64,000 bases of DNA from Bradyrhizobium sp. AZCC 1693 (GCF_036924745.1 NZ_JAZHSD010000001.1:4588001-4652000), one strand, 5' to 3'. Counted from the first letter of the stretch, positions 35,698 through 44,895 are shown. The notes: generated by a model from the sequence alone, not told the origin. Made by a program: numbers and translations.

Positions 35698-35718
35698 AAT
35701 GTCTCTCCGATTGGGCAT

Positions 35719-35803
35719 CGTCATGGCCGGGCTTGTCCCGGCCATCCACGACTTCTCTTTGCTGCCTCAAGACGTGGATGCCCGGGACAAGCCCGGGCAT
35801 GAC
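35719..35803. repeat. palindromic repeat family B, copy 2
   Basis: It has the same arms as copy 1 with a different loop. It lies in the hmgA-fahA intergenic gap, within the presumed operon. A strong RNA hairpin here could stabilise or attenuate the downstream fahA message. Confidence 0.8.
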
Positions 35804-35827
35804 AGAGTTTAAATGGCCTGCGACACC

Positions 35828-37174
35828 TCACGGCTTGTTCGGATCGAACCGCTTCTCCAGTCCCTTCCAGCAATCGGCGTAGTCATCCTGCAAGGTCGCC
35901 GACTTCGCCGCGTGCTGGGTCACGCGCTGCGGGTATCGCGTCTCGAACATGAAGGCCATGGTGCCGGTCAGTTTCACCGGCTTCAACTCGCCATTGCTGG
36001 CGTGATCGAACGCCTGGCGATCCGGGCCATGCGGCAGCATCATGTTGTGCAGGCTGATGCCGCCGGGGACAAAACCTTCCGGCTTGGCGTCGTAGACGCC
36101 GTAGATCAGCCCCATGAACTCCGACATGATGTTCATGTGATACCAGGGCGGACGGAAAGTATTCTCCGCGACCGCCCAGCGTTCCGGGAAGATGACAAAG
36201 TCAATATTCGCGGTGCCCGCGGTTTCCGACGGTGACGTCAGCACCGTGAAGATCGAGGGATCGGGATGGTCGAAGCTGATGGCGCCGACCGGCGAGAAGG
36301 TGCGCAGGTCATATTTGTAGGGCGCGTAGTTGCCGTGCCAGGCCACCACGTCGATCGGCGAATGCGGCAGGGTCGTCTTGAACAGCGAACCGCCCCACTT
36401 CACATAGAGTTCGGTCGGCGTGTCCTTGTCCTCGAAAGCCGCTACGGGGGTCAGGAAGTCGCGCGAATTGGCGAGGCAGTTGGCGCCGATCGGCCCGCGC
36501 TCCGGCAGCGTGAACGCGCCACCGTAATTCTCGCAGAGATAGCCGCGCGCAGGGCCGTTCGGAATCTCGGCGCGGAATTTCACGCCACGCGGGATCACGG
36601 CGATCTCGCCCGGCTCGATATCGATGCGGCCGAATTCGGTGACGAGCCGCAGATTGCCCTGCTGAGCCACGAACATCATCTCACCGTCGGCATTGTAGAA
36701 GTGCTGATCGACCATCGACTTGGTGATGAGATAGACATGCGCAGCCATGCCGGCCTGGGTGTTGGCATCGCCTGCGGTCGTCATGGTCTGCACGCCCTGC
36801 AGGAAGGTCATGTCCTCCCCAGGAATCGGCGCGGGATCCCAACGCAGTTGCGCGATCGGCAAGTCGTATTCGTGGCATGGCGCGGTGCGCCACAGCCCGG
36901 CATCGGCTTTGGCGAAGCGGCCCGAATGCTTCACCGACGGGCGGATGCGATAAAGCCATGAGCGCTCGTTGCTGCCGCGCGGCGCGGTGAAGGGCGAGCC
37001 GGAAAGCTGTTCGGCATAGAGCCCGTAGGCGCAGCGCTGCGGCGAGTTGCGCCCCATCGGCAGCGCGCCGGGCAACGCCTCGGTCTCAAAACTGTTGCCG
37101 AAGCCGGACATGTAGCCCGGCGTCAATTGCGCGGTGCTTCGAACGATCTGATCAGGCGAGGTATTGATATTCAT
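35828..37174 (-). CDS. hmgA: homogentisate 1,2-dioxygenase
   Basis: The product is 448 residues, the standard length. Start 37174 is chosen because AGGAGG sits nine bases before it. The Fe(II) ligand set is recognisable as His and Glu in [16 protein letters not shown] with a further His in the PHGPD region. The N-terminus [19 protein letters not shown] is highly typical. It opens the ring of homogentisate to maleylacetoacetate. Two bases separate it from the stop of the MBL-fold gene, so translation is probably coupled. Confidence 0.96.
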   Translation of the reverse strand: MNINTSPDQIVRSTAQLTPGYMSGFGNSFETEALPGALPMGRNSPQRCAYGLYAEQLSGSPFTAPRGSNERSWLYRIRPSVKHSGRFAKADAGLWRTAPCHEYDLPIAQLRWDPAPIPGEDMTFLQGVQTMTTAGDANTQAGMAAHVYLITKSMVDQHFYNADGEMMFVAQQGNLRLVTEFGRIDIEPGEIAVIPRGVKFRAEIPNGPARGYLCENYGGAFTLPERGPIGANCLANSRDFLTPVAAFEDKDTPTELYVKWGGSLFKTTLPHSPIDVVAWHGNYAPYKYDLRTFSPVGAISFDHPDPSIFTVLTSPSETAGTANIDFVIFPERWAVAENTFRPPWYHMNIMSEFMGLIYGVYDAKPEGFVPGGISLHNMMLPHGPDRQAFDHASNGELKPVKLTGTMAFMFETRYPQRVTQHAAKSATLQDDYADCWKGLEKRFDPNKP

Positions 37175-37176
37175 GG

Positions 37177-38133
37177 TCATCCTCCTCCTTGCAGGGCGGC
37201 CCACATTTCCTGGTCACGCTTGTCGGTCCAGATCACGGGGTCGTCGATTCCCGAGGCTTCGTCGAACGCGCGCGAGACGTTGAATGGCAGGCAATGCTCG
37301 TAAATGGCGAAGCTGGAAAATTTCGGGTCCATCACCTCGCGCGTCGCGGCCATGGTTTCTTTCAGCGTGCGGCCCTTGGCGACCGAGCTCTCCGCCGCGC
37401 CGTAAAGCGAGGTGACGAAATCGCGCGTCATCGCGATGGCATCGCGGCCGGTCGAAAGTCCCTTCAGCGCGTCGCCACGGCCCGGCGCGATCGCTTTCGG
37501 GTTAAAGGCGCGGATTTCATTCAGCGTAGCCGGCCATTCGCGCAAATGCGCGTCGCCGCAATAGCAGGCGGAGTGATATTCGATGAGATCGCCGGAGAAC
37601 ATCACCTCCGCATCCGGCACCCAGGCCACGATGTCGCCGGACGTATGCCCGGCGCCAAGCTGCATCAGCCGCACCTCTCGCTTGCCGAGATAGATCGACA
37701 TCTCGCCCTCGAAAGTCAGCGTCGGCCAGGTCAGGCCGGGAATGCTCTGCGCATCCTGGAACAGGCGGGGAAAGCGGCCATATTCGGAATCCCAATCCTG
37801 CTGGCCACGCTCCTCGATCAGCCGATGGGTTTCGGCTGAGGCCACGATGCCCTGCGCCTTGTAGGCGGAAGCCCCGAGCACGCGCACGGCATGGTAATGC
37901 GACAGCACGACATATTTGATCGGCTTGTCGGTGACCGTGCGCACGCGCTCGATCACCTTGTTCGCCATCGCCGGTGTCGCCTGCGCATCGAACACCAGGC
38001 AGCCGTCGTCGCCGACAATGATCGCGGAGTTCGGATCGCCCTCGGCGGTGAAGGCGTAGAGATCGGTGCCGATTTCGGAGAAGGTGATCTTCTTCTCCAC
38101 CAGATCGGTCGTGGACGCGAAACCTTTGGCCAT
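37177..38133 (-). CDS. MBL-fold protein with altered metal site
   Basis: The product is 318 residues with a metallo-beta-lactamase fold. The first metal motif, usually HxHxDH, here reads HYHAVR (His79, His81, Val83, Arg84), so the second-site Asp and His are missing. The later GHTSGD and SGDLIE motifs are kept. One metal site may still form, but normal di-zinc chemistry looks unlikely. It sits inside the homogentisate operon directly before hmgA, so a role with an aromatic intermediate is possible. Start 38133 has an AGGA site; 38163 is an alternative without one. Confidence 0.8.
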   Translation of the reverse strand: MAKGFASTTDLVEKKITFSEIGTDLYAFTAEGDPNSAIIVGDDGCLVFDAQATPAMANKVIERVRTVTDKPIKYVVLSHYHAVRVLGASAYKAQGIVASAETHRLIEERGQQDWDSEYGRFPRLFQDAQSIPGLTWPTLTFEGEMSIYLGKREVRLMQLGAGHTSGDIVAWVPDAEVMFSGDLIEYHSACYCGDAHLREWPATLNEIRAFNPKAIAPGRGDALKGLSTGRDAIAMTRDFVTSLYGAAESSVAKGRTLKETMAATREVMDPKFSSFAIYEHCLPFNVSRAFDEASGIDDPVIWTDKRDQEMWAALQGGG

Positions 38134-38166
38134 CAATTCGATTCCTGACTTCGTTCGAGACATGAA

Positions 38167-38391
38167 TTACTGCTGCTGTTGTTGCTGCGGGCTCGCGTCG
38201 AGCATCCGCCGCTTGGCGAGCGCGATGGCCTCGTGCAACACGGCGAGATCGCCGATGTGGTTGGCGAGAACCAGAACCAGCATCGCGTCGAGATCGGCGC
38301 TCTGTTCGTCGCTCAAGCCCCGATGGGCCTCGACGATGGCGCGAAACGCGTCGTCGGGCTTGGAAAAATTCGAAGCGGTCGATAGCGCCAT
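38167..38391 (-). CDS. DUF2783 family small protein
   Basis: The product is 74 residues, recognised as DUF2783 by the helical core (DDAFRAIVEAHRGLSDEQSADL, NHIGDLAVLHEAIALA). It ends in six consecutive glutamines, coded by CAG and CAA triplets, which is odd for a bacterial protein. The function is unknown. It lies between the FAD monooxygenase and MBL genes in the same operon, so it may assist one of those proteins. Confidence 0.75.
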   Translation of the reverse strand: MALSTASNFSKPDDAFRAIVEAHRGLSDEQSADLDAMLVLVLANHIGDLAVLHEAIALAKRRMLDASPQQQQQQ

Positions 38392-38414
38392 TAGAAAAAC
38401 CTCAATTCGAAACC

Positions 38415-40025
38415 TCAGTTGTGGCCGGCAGCACGCGCCAGCGCGGCGTTGAGCCCCTCGCGGGTCGGATGCCGGAACCGCGCCGCGACATATCCATCGG
38501 GCCGCAACAGATAGGCGGTGCCCGGCTCGGCGTCGTAGCGCGCGACCGCAAGCCCTGCGGCATCGGCCAAGCCGCCATCGCCAATGCGGACCGTACCCAC
38601 CCCTTCAGGCACTTCCACGGCCGCTCCATTGCCAAACTCCAGTAACGTGAACCGCGTTCCGGCATGTATGAAGGCTTCCGTCAGGAACATCGGCTCGCCG
38701 CCCGGGCCTGCAACCGGCGCGTCCGCCATCGAAGCGCCGGGCCGCGGGCCGCCGCGCCAACTGTCGCCATCGGCGGTCGAGAGCGGCGTCTCATAGATCG
38801 AGGGCGTCGAGAGACGCCCCGCATTCACCATGCGCTTGCCGAACTCGGTTTCCTTGGCGAGCGACAGCACCGCCTTGCGCAGCCGCGCCTCCTGGTGCGA
38901 ATTGGGCGCCATGAAGTCGGTCGAGCGCGTGGACTCGCGGATGTTCTCGTCGGCGGCCGCACTGCGTTCGGTATGGTAGCTCTCCAGCAGCGCCTCCGGC
39001 GAGGTTCCCCGCAGCACGCGATCAAGCTTCCACGCCAGATTCTCGGCATCCTCGAGCCCTGAATTGGCGCCGCGGGCGCCGAACGGCGAGACCTGATGCG
39101 CGGCATCGCCGGCAAAGATCACCCGGCCATGGACGAACTTGTTCATCCGCCGGCACTGGAACTTGTACAGCGAGATCCATTCGAAATCGAACTTGTCATG
39201 GCCGAGCATGCGCGCGATGCGGGGCCGCACGTTCTCCGGCAGCTTTTCGACGGCGGGATCGGCAAAGCGATTGAGCTGCAGGTCGATCCGCCAGATGTCG
39301 TCTGGCTGTTTGTGCAACAGCGCAGAACGTCCGGCATGGAACGGCGGATCGAACCAGAACCAGCGCTCGGTCGGAAACGCAGCCGTCATCTTGACGTCGG
39401 CGATCAGGAATTGATCCTCGAACACTTGCCCTGCGAATTCCGCACCCACCATTTGCCGCAGCGAGGAACGCGCGCCATCGCAGGCGATGACGTATTGCGC
39501 ATTCAGCCGATACGGCCCATCAGGCGTCTGGATCGTCAAAGCCACATGGTCGTTGCGCGGCTCGAGCCCCGTCACCTTGTTGCGCCAGCGCAGGTCGATT
39601 GCGGGAAGCTCGCCGACGCGATCGACCAGATAGGCCTCGGCATAGAATTGCTGCAGGTTGATGAAGGCCGGCCGCTTGTGGCCCTGCTCCGGCAGCAGAT
39701 TGAACTGGTAGAGCTGCTGCTCGCCGTGAAAGATCTTGCCGACGCTCCACACCACGCCCTTGTCGACCATGCGCTGGCCGATGCCGAGCCGGTCCCAGAA
39801 TTCGAGCGAGCGTTTTGAAAAGCAGATCGCCCGCGAGCCCTCGCCGATCCGGTCGGCGTCGTCGAGCAGCACGACGGATTGCCCGCGTTGCGCCAGATCG
39901 ATCGCCAGCGACAGCCCCACCGGGCCGGCGCCGACCACGACGACGGCGTATTCAGCGATGTTCGCACCCGCCCGGTCCTGATCGGGGTGGCGGCGATAGC
40001 CGAACTGGGTTTTAGTCAGCGCCAT
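38415..40025 (-). CDS. FAD-dependent aromatic monooxygenase
   Basis: The product is 536 residues, of the PheA/TfdB/MhpA flavin monooxygenase type. It has the N-terminal VVVVGAGPVGLSLAIDLA dinucleotide motif, the CDGARS motif and GDAAHQVSPFGARGAN for FAD. A C-terminal thioredoxin-like part (residues 430-536) is as in 3-hydroxyphenylpropionate hydroxylases. It should hydroxylate an aromatic ring using NAD(P)H and oxygen. In this operon the product may feed homogentisate, for example from 3-hydroxyphenylacetate, but the substrate is not shown. It is the first gene of the minus-strand operon and divergent from a MarR gene. Confidence 0.85.
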   Translation of the reverse strand: MALTKTQFGYRRHPDQDRAGANIAEYAVVVVGAGPVGLSLAIDLAQRGQSVVLLDDADRIGEGSRAICFSKRSLEFWDRLGIGQRMVDKGVVWSVGKIFHGEQQLYQFNLLPEQGHKRPAFINLQQFYAEAYLVDRVGELPAIDLRWRNKVTGLEPRNDHVALTIQTPDGPYRLNAQYVIACDGARSSLRQMVGAEFAGQVFEDQFLIADVKMTAAFPTERWFWFDPPFHAGRSALLHKQPDDIWRIDLQLNRFADPAVEKLPENVRPRIARMLGHDKFDFEWISLYKFQCRRMNKFVHGRVIFAGDAAHQVSPFGARGANSGLEDAENLAWKLDRVLRGTSPEALLESYHTERSAAADENIRESTRSTDFMAPNSHQEARLRKAVLSLAKETEFGKRMVNAGRLSTPSIYETPLSTADGDSWRGGPRPGASMADAPVAGPGGEPMFLTEAFIHAGTRFTLLEFGNGAAVEVPEGVGTVRIGDGGLADAAGLAVARYDAEPGTAYLLRPDGYVAARFRHPTREGLNAALARAAGHN

Positions 40026-40162
40026 GCGGGCTCAACCCCGTGACTAGCCAAGGGCCTGCGACCCTGCTAAATTAGTCTCACCTGCAACTATCTTAAACCC
40101 CCGGCCGGGTCCGGCGTCAACTCAAATCGAGGCGATTCTTGCCAAAGGCGATTTCAGGCGAA

Positions 40163-40678
40163 ATGGCTGCCGATCCACGAGAAGAGAGCGCGCCGAAAAA
40201 AGCCGCGCGCCTTGATCTCTTCAAATTCGCGCCGTTTCAGCTCAACCGGCTGGCGGCGGAAGTCAGTTCCGCGCTCTCGGCCGAGTATGCGGTCCGCTAC
40301 GGGCTCGACATTCCGGAATGGCGCGTGCTGGCGACGCTCGGCTTCCGCCACGATGCCTGCAGCGCGCAATATATCGCCCACTGCACCCGCACCCACAAAT
40401 CCACCATCAGCCGGGCCGTCACCTCGCTGATGAAGCGGCAGATCATCGAGCGCGTCGAGAACGAGGACGACCGCCGCGAATTCCGCCTGCGCCTGACACG
40501 CAAGGGCGCAACCCTCTACGAGGAACTGATCCCGCGCCTGTTGCGCAAGGAGCAGGCAATCCTGTCATGCCTCTCCGCGCAGGAGCGGCGCGATTTCGCG
40601 CGGCTGCTCGGCAAGATCGAGCAGAGCCTCGAACTGGTGCAGACCAGCGAAGAGGCCGATGCGAAAGAGGCTTACTGA
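40163..40678 (+). CDS. MarR family transcriptional regulator
   Basis: The product is 171 residues with the winged helix-turn-helix of MarR proteins: RTHKSTISRAVTSLMKR as the recognition region and VENEDDRREFRLRLTRKG as the wing. It is transcribed divergently from the monooxygenase gene with a 137-bp gap, the usual layout for repression relieved by an aromatic ligand. Start 40163 has a weak AGG site; an upstream TTG at 40139 is possible. It probably controls the monooxygenase-hmgA-fahA operon (inferred). Confidence 0.88.
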   Translation: MAADPREESAPKKAARLDLFKFAPFQLNRLAAEVSSALSAEYAVRYGLDIPEWRVLATLGFRHDACSAQYIAHCTRTHKSTISRAVTSLMKRQIIERVENEDDRREFRLRLTRKGATLYEELIPRLLRKEQAILSCLSAQERRDFARLLGKIEQSLELVQTSEEADAKEAY

Positions 40679-40683
40679 CCGGC

Positions 40684-41028
40684 TCACTTCACTGCCGTCA
40701 CCACGATCTCCACGATGTGCGGCGGTTCGAGATCGACGCCGATGCAGGCGCGCATCGGCGGGTTCCTGGTATCGACCCACTCGTCCCAGGCGCGGTTCAT
40801 CTCGGCCTTGCGCTTGATGTCGGTGATATAGACGATGGCCGAGAGGATCTTGCTCTTGTCCGTGCCGCACAGCGCAAGGCTTTCGTCGATCCGGGCGAGC
40901 GCCTTTGCGCTCTGCTCGTACATCGAGGAACTGACCGGATCCGGCGCGACCGCCACCGTGAAAACGAGATCCTCGTGAGCGACGGCGCGGCTGCGGGTGG
41001 GCGTGAGCCCGGCAAAGCGATGGATCAT
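40684..41028 (-). CDS. RidA family enamine/imine deaminase-like protein
   Basis: The product is 114 residues of the YjgF/RidA superfamily. The conserved arginine that binds the substrate carboxylate is present in PPMRACIGV, and the C-terminus VEIVVTAVK is typical. Members hydrolyse reactive imines or act in specific catabolic pathways. It is the last gene of a three-gene minus-strand operon with a beta-hydroxyacid dehydrogenase and an MBL hydrolase. It ends six bases from the MarR stop on the other strand. Confidence 0.87.
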   Translation of the reverse strand: MIHRFAGLTPTRSRAVAHEDLVFTVAVAPDPVSSSMYEQSAKALARIDESLALCGTDKSKILSAIVYITDIKRKAEMNRAWDEWVDTRNPPMRACIGVDLEPPHIVEIVVTAVK

Positions 41029-41040
41029 GGTTGTCTCCGG

Positions 41041-41931
41041 TTAGCGGCTATCAATATGCTTCGCGATGACAGGAAAATAGTTGTCCCCCGAACCGGCATC
41101 GATGGCTTCCTGCAGCACCGTACCGATCAATTCCGCGCCGCGAATCCTGATGCCGGCGTCGGCCGCCAGCTCCAGCGCGTACGACAAATCCTTCAGCGCG
41201 TATTCGGTTGAAAACGCGCGCTCAGGAAAATTGCCCGGCACGATCGCCTTCATGCCGTGGTTGCGCAGCGCAAAGCTGTCCGCCGAGCCCTTTGAAAGCG
41301 TATCGAGCAGCAGTTTTGGATCGACGCCATTGTGCTTCGCCACCGCGACCGCCTCAGCCAGCGCGTTGACGGTTTCGAACAGCACCATGTTGTTGAGGAT
41401 TTTTGTCACCTGCCCCGCGCCGACCTCGCCGCAATGGGTGACGTCGGTCGCAAAACAGCGGATCAGCGGCTCGATGTCGGCGTAGAGCGCAGGCGTCGCG
41501 CCAACCATCACGCTCAGCGTGCCGTCCTGCGCCGCCTGTCGCGTACGCGCGATCGGCGCGTCGGCCCAGGCAGTGCCTTTGGCCTGCAACTGCCCGGCAA
41601 AATCGCGGGTCTGGCTGACCGACGACGTACCGAGATCGACCACGACCTGCCCGCTGCGGACGTTCCTGAGAATGCCGTCGCCTTCGAACACCGTGCGCAC
41701 ATGCTTGGCGCTCGGCAGGCACAGGAACAGCAGGTCGCTTTGCCTGATCAAATCGGCAACGGAGCCTGCGATCTCGGCGCCATCCGCCTGCAGCCGCGCC
41801 AATGGCTCCGGCGACAGATCGAAGGCAATGACGCGCTTGCCGCTCTTCTTCACGAGATTGCGACAGATCGGCTCGCCCATCACGCCGAGGCCGATGAAGC
41901 CGACAGTCTTGTGCGCTGACATCAAAGCCAT
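41041..41931 (-). CDS. 3-hydroxyisobutyrate dehydrogenase-family oxidoreductase
   Basis: The product is 296 residues. The N-terminal Rossmann motif is GFIGLGVMGEPICRNL. The substrate-binding segment appears as DAPIARTRQAAQDGTLSVMVG and the catalytic lysine in GAGQVTKILNNM, matching the beta-hydroxyacid dehydrogenase family. It likely oxidises a 3-hydroxy acid with NAD(P). Which acid is unknown. It lies 12 bases before the RidA gene and three bases after the stop of the lactonase-like gene, so the three are co-translated or tightly linked. Confidence 0.88.
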   Translation of the reverse strand: MALMSAHKTVGFIGLGVMGEPICRNLVKKSGKRVIAFDLSPEPLARLQADGAEIAGSVADLIRQSDLLFLCLPSAKHVRTVFEGDGILRNVRSGQVVVDLGTSSVSQTRDFAGQLQAKGTAWADAPIARTRQAAQDGTLSVMVGATPALYADIEPLIRCFATDVTHCGEVGAGQVTKILNNMVLFETVNALAEAVAVAKHNGVDPKLLLDTLSKGSADSFALRNHGMKAIVPGNFPERAFSTEYALKDLSYALELAADAGIRIRGAELIGTVLQEAIDAGSGDNYFPVIAKHIDSR

Positions 41932-41934
41932 CAG

Positions 41935-42741
41935 CTATTTCGCAAACGAACGCGATGGCGCAAGATGCAGCGCGAACACATCGACCTTGTCGCTGGCGCG
42001 CGGATAGATCTCGCTCACGATCGGATCGTGGCCGGGGATGAAGCGGTCGGGATGCCCGGCCAGCCGCTCGACGATCTCCCAGCCCTGCGCCATGTCGCCG
42101 ACATTGTAGACGATCGGAAACGGGCTGCGCTTCTGCAGATTGGCGTAGTAATGTGCCGCGTCCGACGCCAGCACCACCGGCCCGCGCGCCGTTTCCACGC
42201 GCACCACCTGCAACCCGTCGGAATGGCCGCCGACGCGATGCACCGTCACGCCGGGCGCGATCTCGCCGTCGCCGGAATGAAAGGTGACGCGCTCGCCATA
42301 GACATGGCGCACCATCGTGGTGACGTGCTCGACCGAGAACGGATGCCGCAGCATGCCGTTGCACATGCAGCGCCCGGTCGCATAGCTCATCTCGCGGTCC
42401 TGCAGATGAAACCGCGCGCTGGGGAAGCGATCGAGATTGCCGGCGTGGTCGTAGTGCAAATGGGTGACAATCACGTCGCGGATTGTGCCGGCGGCCACGC
42501 CGAAATCCGCCAGCGCGTCGACCGGATTGAGCGTGAGCTTGCGCGAGCGCGCCTTCGCCTCTTCGGCATTGAAGCCGGTATCGACCAGAATTTCGCGACC
42601 GCCGCCTCGGATCAGCCAGACGAAATAATCCAGGTCCTGCGCGGTGGTCTCGTGCGGATCGGGGATCAGAAAATTCAAATGGGGGGTGCGCGGCGACATC
42701 GTCGCGTAGCGCAGCGCGTAGATTTCGTAGGCATTTCCCAT
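41935..42741 (-). CDS. MBL-fold lactonase-like hydrolase (AHL lactonase family)
   Basis: The product is 268 residues. Unlike the other MBL protein in this window, it keeps the full metal motif THLHYDH, plus GGHSDG and ASDAAHYY. The fold and length match the AttM/AiiB branch of N-acyl homoserine lactonases, which also includes other lactone hydrolases. Since it is in an operon with a dehydrogenase and RidA, a catabolic lactone may be a better guess than quorum quenching. Start 42741 has an AGGTAA site. A perfect CRP-type palindrome lies 125 bases upstream. Confidence 0.83.
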   Translation of the reverse strand: MGNAYEIYALRYATMSPRTPHLNFLIPDPHETTAQDLDYFVWLIRGGGREILVDTGFNAEEAKARSRKLTLNPVDALADFGVAAGTIRDVIVTHLHYDHAGNLDRFPSARFHLQDREMSYATGRCMCNGMLRHPFSVEHVTTMVRHVYGERVTFHSGDGEIAPGVTVHRVGGHSDGLQVVRVETARGPVVLASDAAHYYANLQKRSPFPIVYNVGDMAQGWEIVERLAGHPDRFIPGHDPIVSEIYPRASDKVDVFALHLAPSRSFAK

Positions 42742-42865
42742 CGGTGTTACCTTTTTTGGAAGTTTCTTGGATGCGTGGATTGGCCGACCCCGGCAACAAG
42801 CCATTGTCATCCGCAAAGGTCAAACCCCGAGGCGAATGACCGCCGCATGACAGCGCCGCGCACTA

Positions 42866-42881
42866 TGTGAGAGGGATCACA
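42866..42881. promoter_or_regulatory. CRP-type binding site
   Basis: TGTGAGAGGGATCACA fits TGTGA-N6-TCACA with both half-sites perfect. It lies 125 bases upstream of the lactonase-like gene and about 400 bases before the pseudo-caspase gene, so it more probably serves the former. Binding by the Crp/Fnr protein encoded at 50396-51070 is an inference. Confidence 0.55.
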
Positions 42882-42903
42882 TTACCGCCGAGTGGCGTCG
42901 CCT

Positions 42904-42982
42904 CGAAAGCGGGGTGACGCGGTATCGGCGGCAGCTAAAGCCGACGGGCCGCGGCACGCTGGATGCCCCGCTTTCGCGGGGT
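42904..42982. repeat. palindromic repeat with 11-base perfect arms
   Basis: CGAAAGCGGGG (42904-42914) and CCCCGCTTTCG (42966-42976) are exact reverse complements around a 51-base centre, followed by another CGGGG. It is non-coding and resembles other genome-wide hairpin repeats of this genus. Confidence 0.6.
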
Positions 42983-43281
42983 ATCACGGTCATGTCGGGA
43001 CGCGAAGCCGGGTACGTGTGCGAAAGCATTGTCGGCAGACCAGGAACCGTTTGCCCCGACCAATTGCAAGCTGTGGTTCTGCCATCACAGACGCTTTTAT
43101 TCCTTTCGTCCGCCCCGCCCCTGTCGCGGTGAATTGTCGCAATTAGTGACGACATCGCAAGCGGTTGACGGGCTGCGGGCGCGGTTTGATAATGCTGGGA
43201 GCGTAGAGTAAGGTCGCCGCGGCGCGAGCTGGTATCGGCGCCATTTTTGGCTGGACTGCCGTGATCTGGGCTGCCGTTATT

Positions 43282-44748
43282 ATGAAAATCCGCCTTGCAT
43301 TACTCCTCACATTGTTTTTTTCGGTCGCGTCGGTAGCCCCGTCGTTCGCAGCCGGTGAACGGTATGCGCTGGTGATCGGCAACGCGAAATATCCGGACGC
43401 CGAGGCGCCGCTGAAGGAGCCGATCAACGATGCCCGCGACATCGCCGAAGAGCTCAAGCGCGACGGTTTCAATGTCGATATCGGCGAGAACCTCACCGGC
43501 GAGCAGATGCGCCGCGCTTTCGAGCGCCTGTATGGCAAGATCAAGCCGGGCTCGGTCGCGCTGATCTTCTTCTCCGGCTTTGGCGTGCAGTCGAGCCGCC
43601 AGAGCTACATGATCCCCGTCGATGCCCAGATCTGGACCGAGCCCGACGTCCGCCGTGACGGTTTCAGCCTCGAGACCGTGCTGGGGGAGATCAACAGCCG
43701 GGGCGCCGGCGTCAAGATCGCGCTGATCGATGCCTCCAGGCGCAATCCGTTCGAGCGCCGGTTCCGCAGCTTTTCCGCCGGCCTTGCGCCGGTCATTGCG
43801 CCGAACGGCACACTGGTGATGTATTCGGCCGCGCTCTCGTCCGTCGTTTCCGACAATGGCAGCGACCGCAGCCTGTTCGTGAAAGAACTGCTGAAGGAAA
43901 TCCGCACCCCCGATTTGATGGCGGAGGAAACGCTGAATCGCACCCGTGTCGGCGTGACCCGCGTCTCGCGCCAGGAACAGGTGCCGTGGATTTCGTCGTC
44001 GCTGGCCGAGGATTTCTCCTTCATCCCCAGCGGCTCAGGCCCGCGGCCGGCGAGCCCGCCGCCTGGTCCGGTGGCCACGGCGCCTGCAGCGCCACCTGCT
44101 CCCGCGCCTGCGCCTGCACCCCCAGCGGTGGCCGCACCGGCGCCTCCGCCTGCGCCGCCCGCGTCGCCAAAACCGGTTGAAGCCGCGATTCCTCCACCCC
44201 CGCCGCCGGCCAAGCCGGCCGAGAGCCCCGGCCCGACCGTGCCTGCGCTTGCCGACGATCCGACCATCAAAAGCCTGAACGCCAAGCTCAACGAAAATCC
44301 GGACGATGCCGCCGCGCTGTACCGGCGCGGGCAGGTCTATGCGAGCAAAGGCGCTTACGAACTCGCCATCAAGGACTTCAACAATTCGCTGCGGCTGAAC
44401 CCGAAGGATGTGGAAGCCTTCAACAACCGCTGCTGGGCACGCACGGTGATCGGCGACCTGCAGGCGGCCCTGAAGGATTGCAACGAGGCGTTGCGGCTGC
44501 GACCGAATTTCGTCGACGCGCTCGACAGCCGCGGCCTCGTCAACCTGAAGAGCGGCCAGAACAAGAATGCAATTGCTGATTTCGATGCCGCTCTCAAGAT
44601 CAACCCGAGATTGACGTCGTCGCTGTACGGTCGGGGCCTTGCCAAGAAGCGCAACGGTTCGATTTCGGAAGGCGACCTGGATATCAACAATGCGAAGGCG
44701 ATGGACCCCAATATCGTCAAGGAATTCGCCGATTACGGGGTGCAGTGA
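43282..44748 (+). CDS. secreted pseudo-caspase (C14-like) with TPR domain
   Basis: The product is 488 residues. A signal peptide (1-24, SFAAG) is followed by a caspase-like p20 domain (26-235) with YALVIGNAKYPDAEAPLKEP and PINDARDIAEEL. Where active enzymes have the catalytic His (SGHG) this has SGFG (Phe100), and the catalytic Cys in DACR is Ser152 (DASRRNPFERR), so peptidase activity is not expected. A Pro/Ala-rich linker (about 255-325) leads to TPR repeats (about 335-480). The TPR part resembles the secreted TPR protein at 6317-7186. A second pseudo-caspase is encoded at 61807-62646. It probably acts as a periplasmic scaffold; the partner is unknown. Confidence 0.87.
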   Translation: MKIRLALLLTLFFSVASVAPSFAAGERYALVIGNAKYPDAEAPLKEPINDARDIAEELKRDGFNVDIGENLTGEQMRRAFERLYGKIKPGSVALIFFSGFGVQSSRQSYMIPVDAQIWTEPDVRRDGFSLETVLGEINSRGAGVKIALIDASRRNPFERRFRSFSAGLAPVIAPNGTLVMYSAALSSVVSDNGSDRSLFVKELLKEIRTPDLMAEETLNRTRVGVTRVSRQEQVPWISSSLAEDFSFIPSGSGPRPASPPPGPVATAPAAPPAPAPAPAPPAVAAPAPPPAPPASPKPVEAAIPPPPPPAKPAESPGPTVPALADDPTIKSLNAKLNENPDDAAALYRRGQVYASKGAYELAIKDFNNSLRLNPKDVEAFNNRCWARTVIGDLQAALKDCNEALRLRPNFVDALDSRGLVNLKSGQNKNAIADFDAALKINPRLTSSLYGRGLAKKRNGSISEGDLDINNAKAMDPNIVKEFADYGVQ

Positions 44749-44895
44749 CGATTTTTTTAGATGAAGGCTGGCGGCCCCTCGAACCCTATCGCGGGCGTCC
44801 AGACTAAAGAGAAGCAGCCGGCCGCGACCCAAAGTCCGGTAGCTCATTTGGATGACGTTGGAACCGCGTGGGAAGCCCGCAGGAGGGGACTGACA

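Larger units (their letters stand above)
42742..43281. other. intergenic region: CRP-type site, hairpin repeat, promoters
   Basis: This 540-bp gap separates the lactonase operon from the pseudo-caspase gene. It has a perfect CRP-type site at 42866-42881, a palindromic repeat at 42904-42982, and a stretch from about 43000 to 43280 without gene features that should contain the pseudo-caspase promoter. Short reading frames here overlap the repeat and are not credible. Confidence 0.6.

Noticed and set aside
42892..43211. Several 70-85-codon frames before the pseudo-caspase gene
   Set aside because: They run through a palindromic repeat in three frames, none with a ribosome site or family motif.
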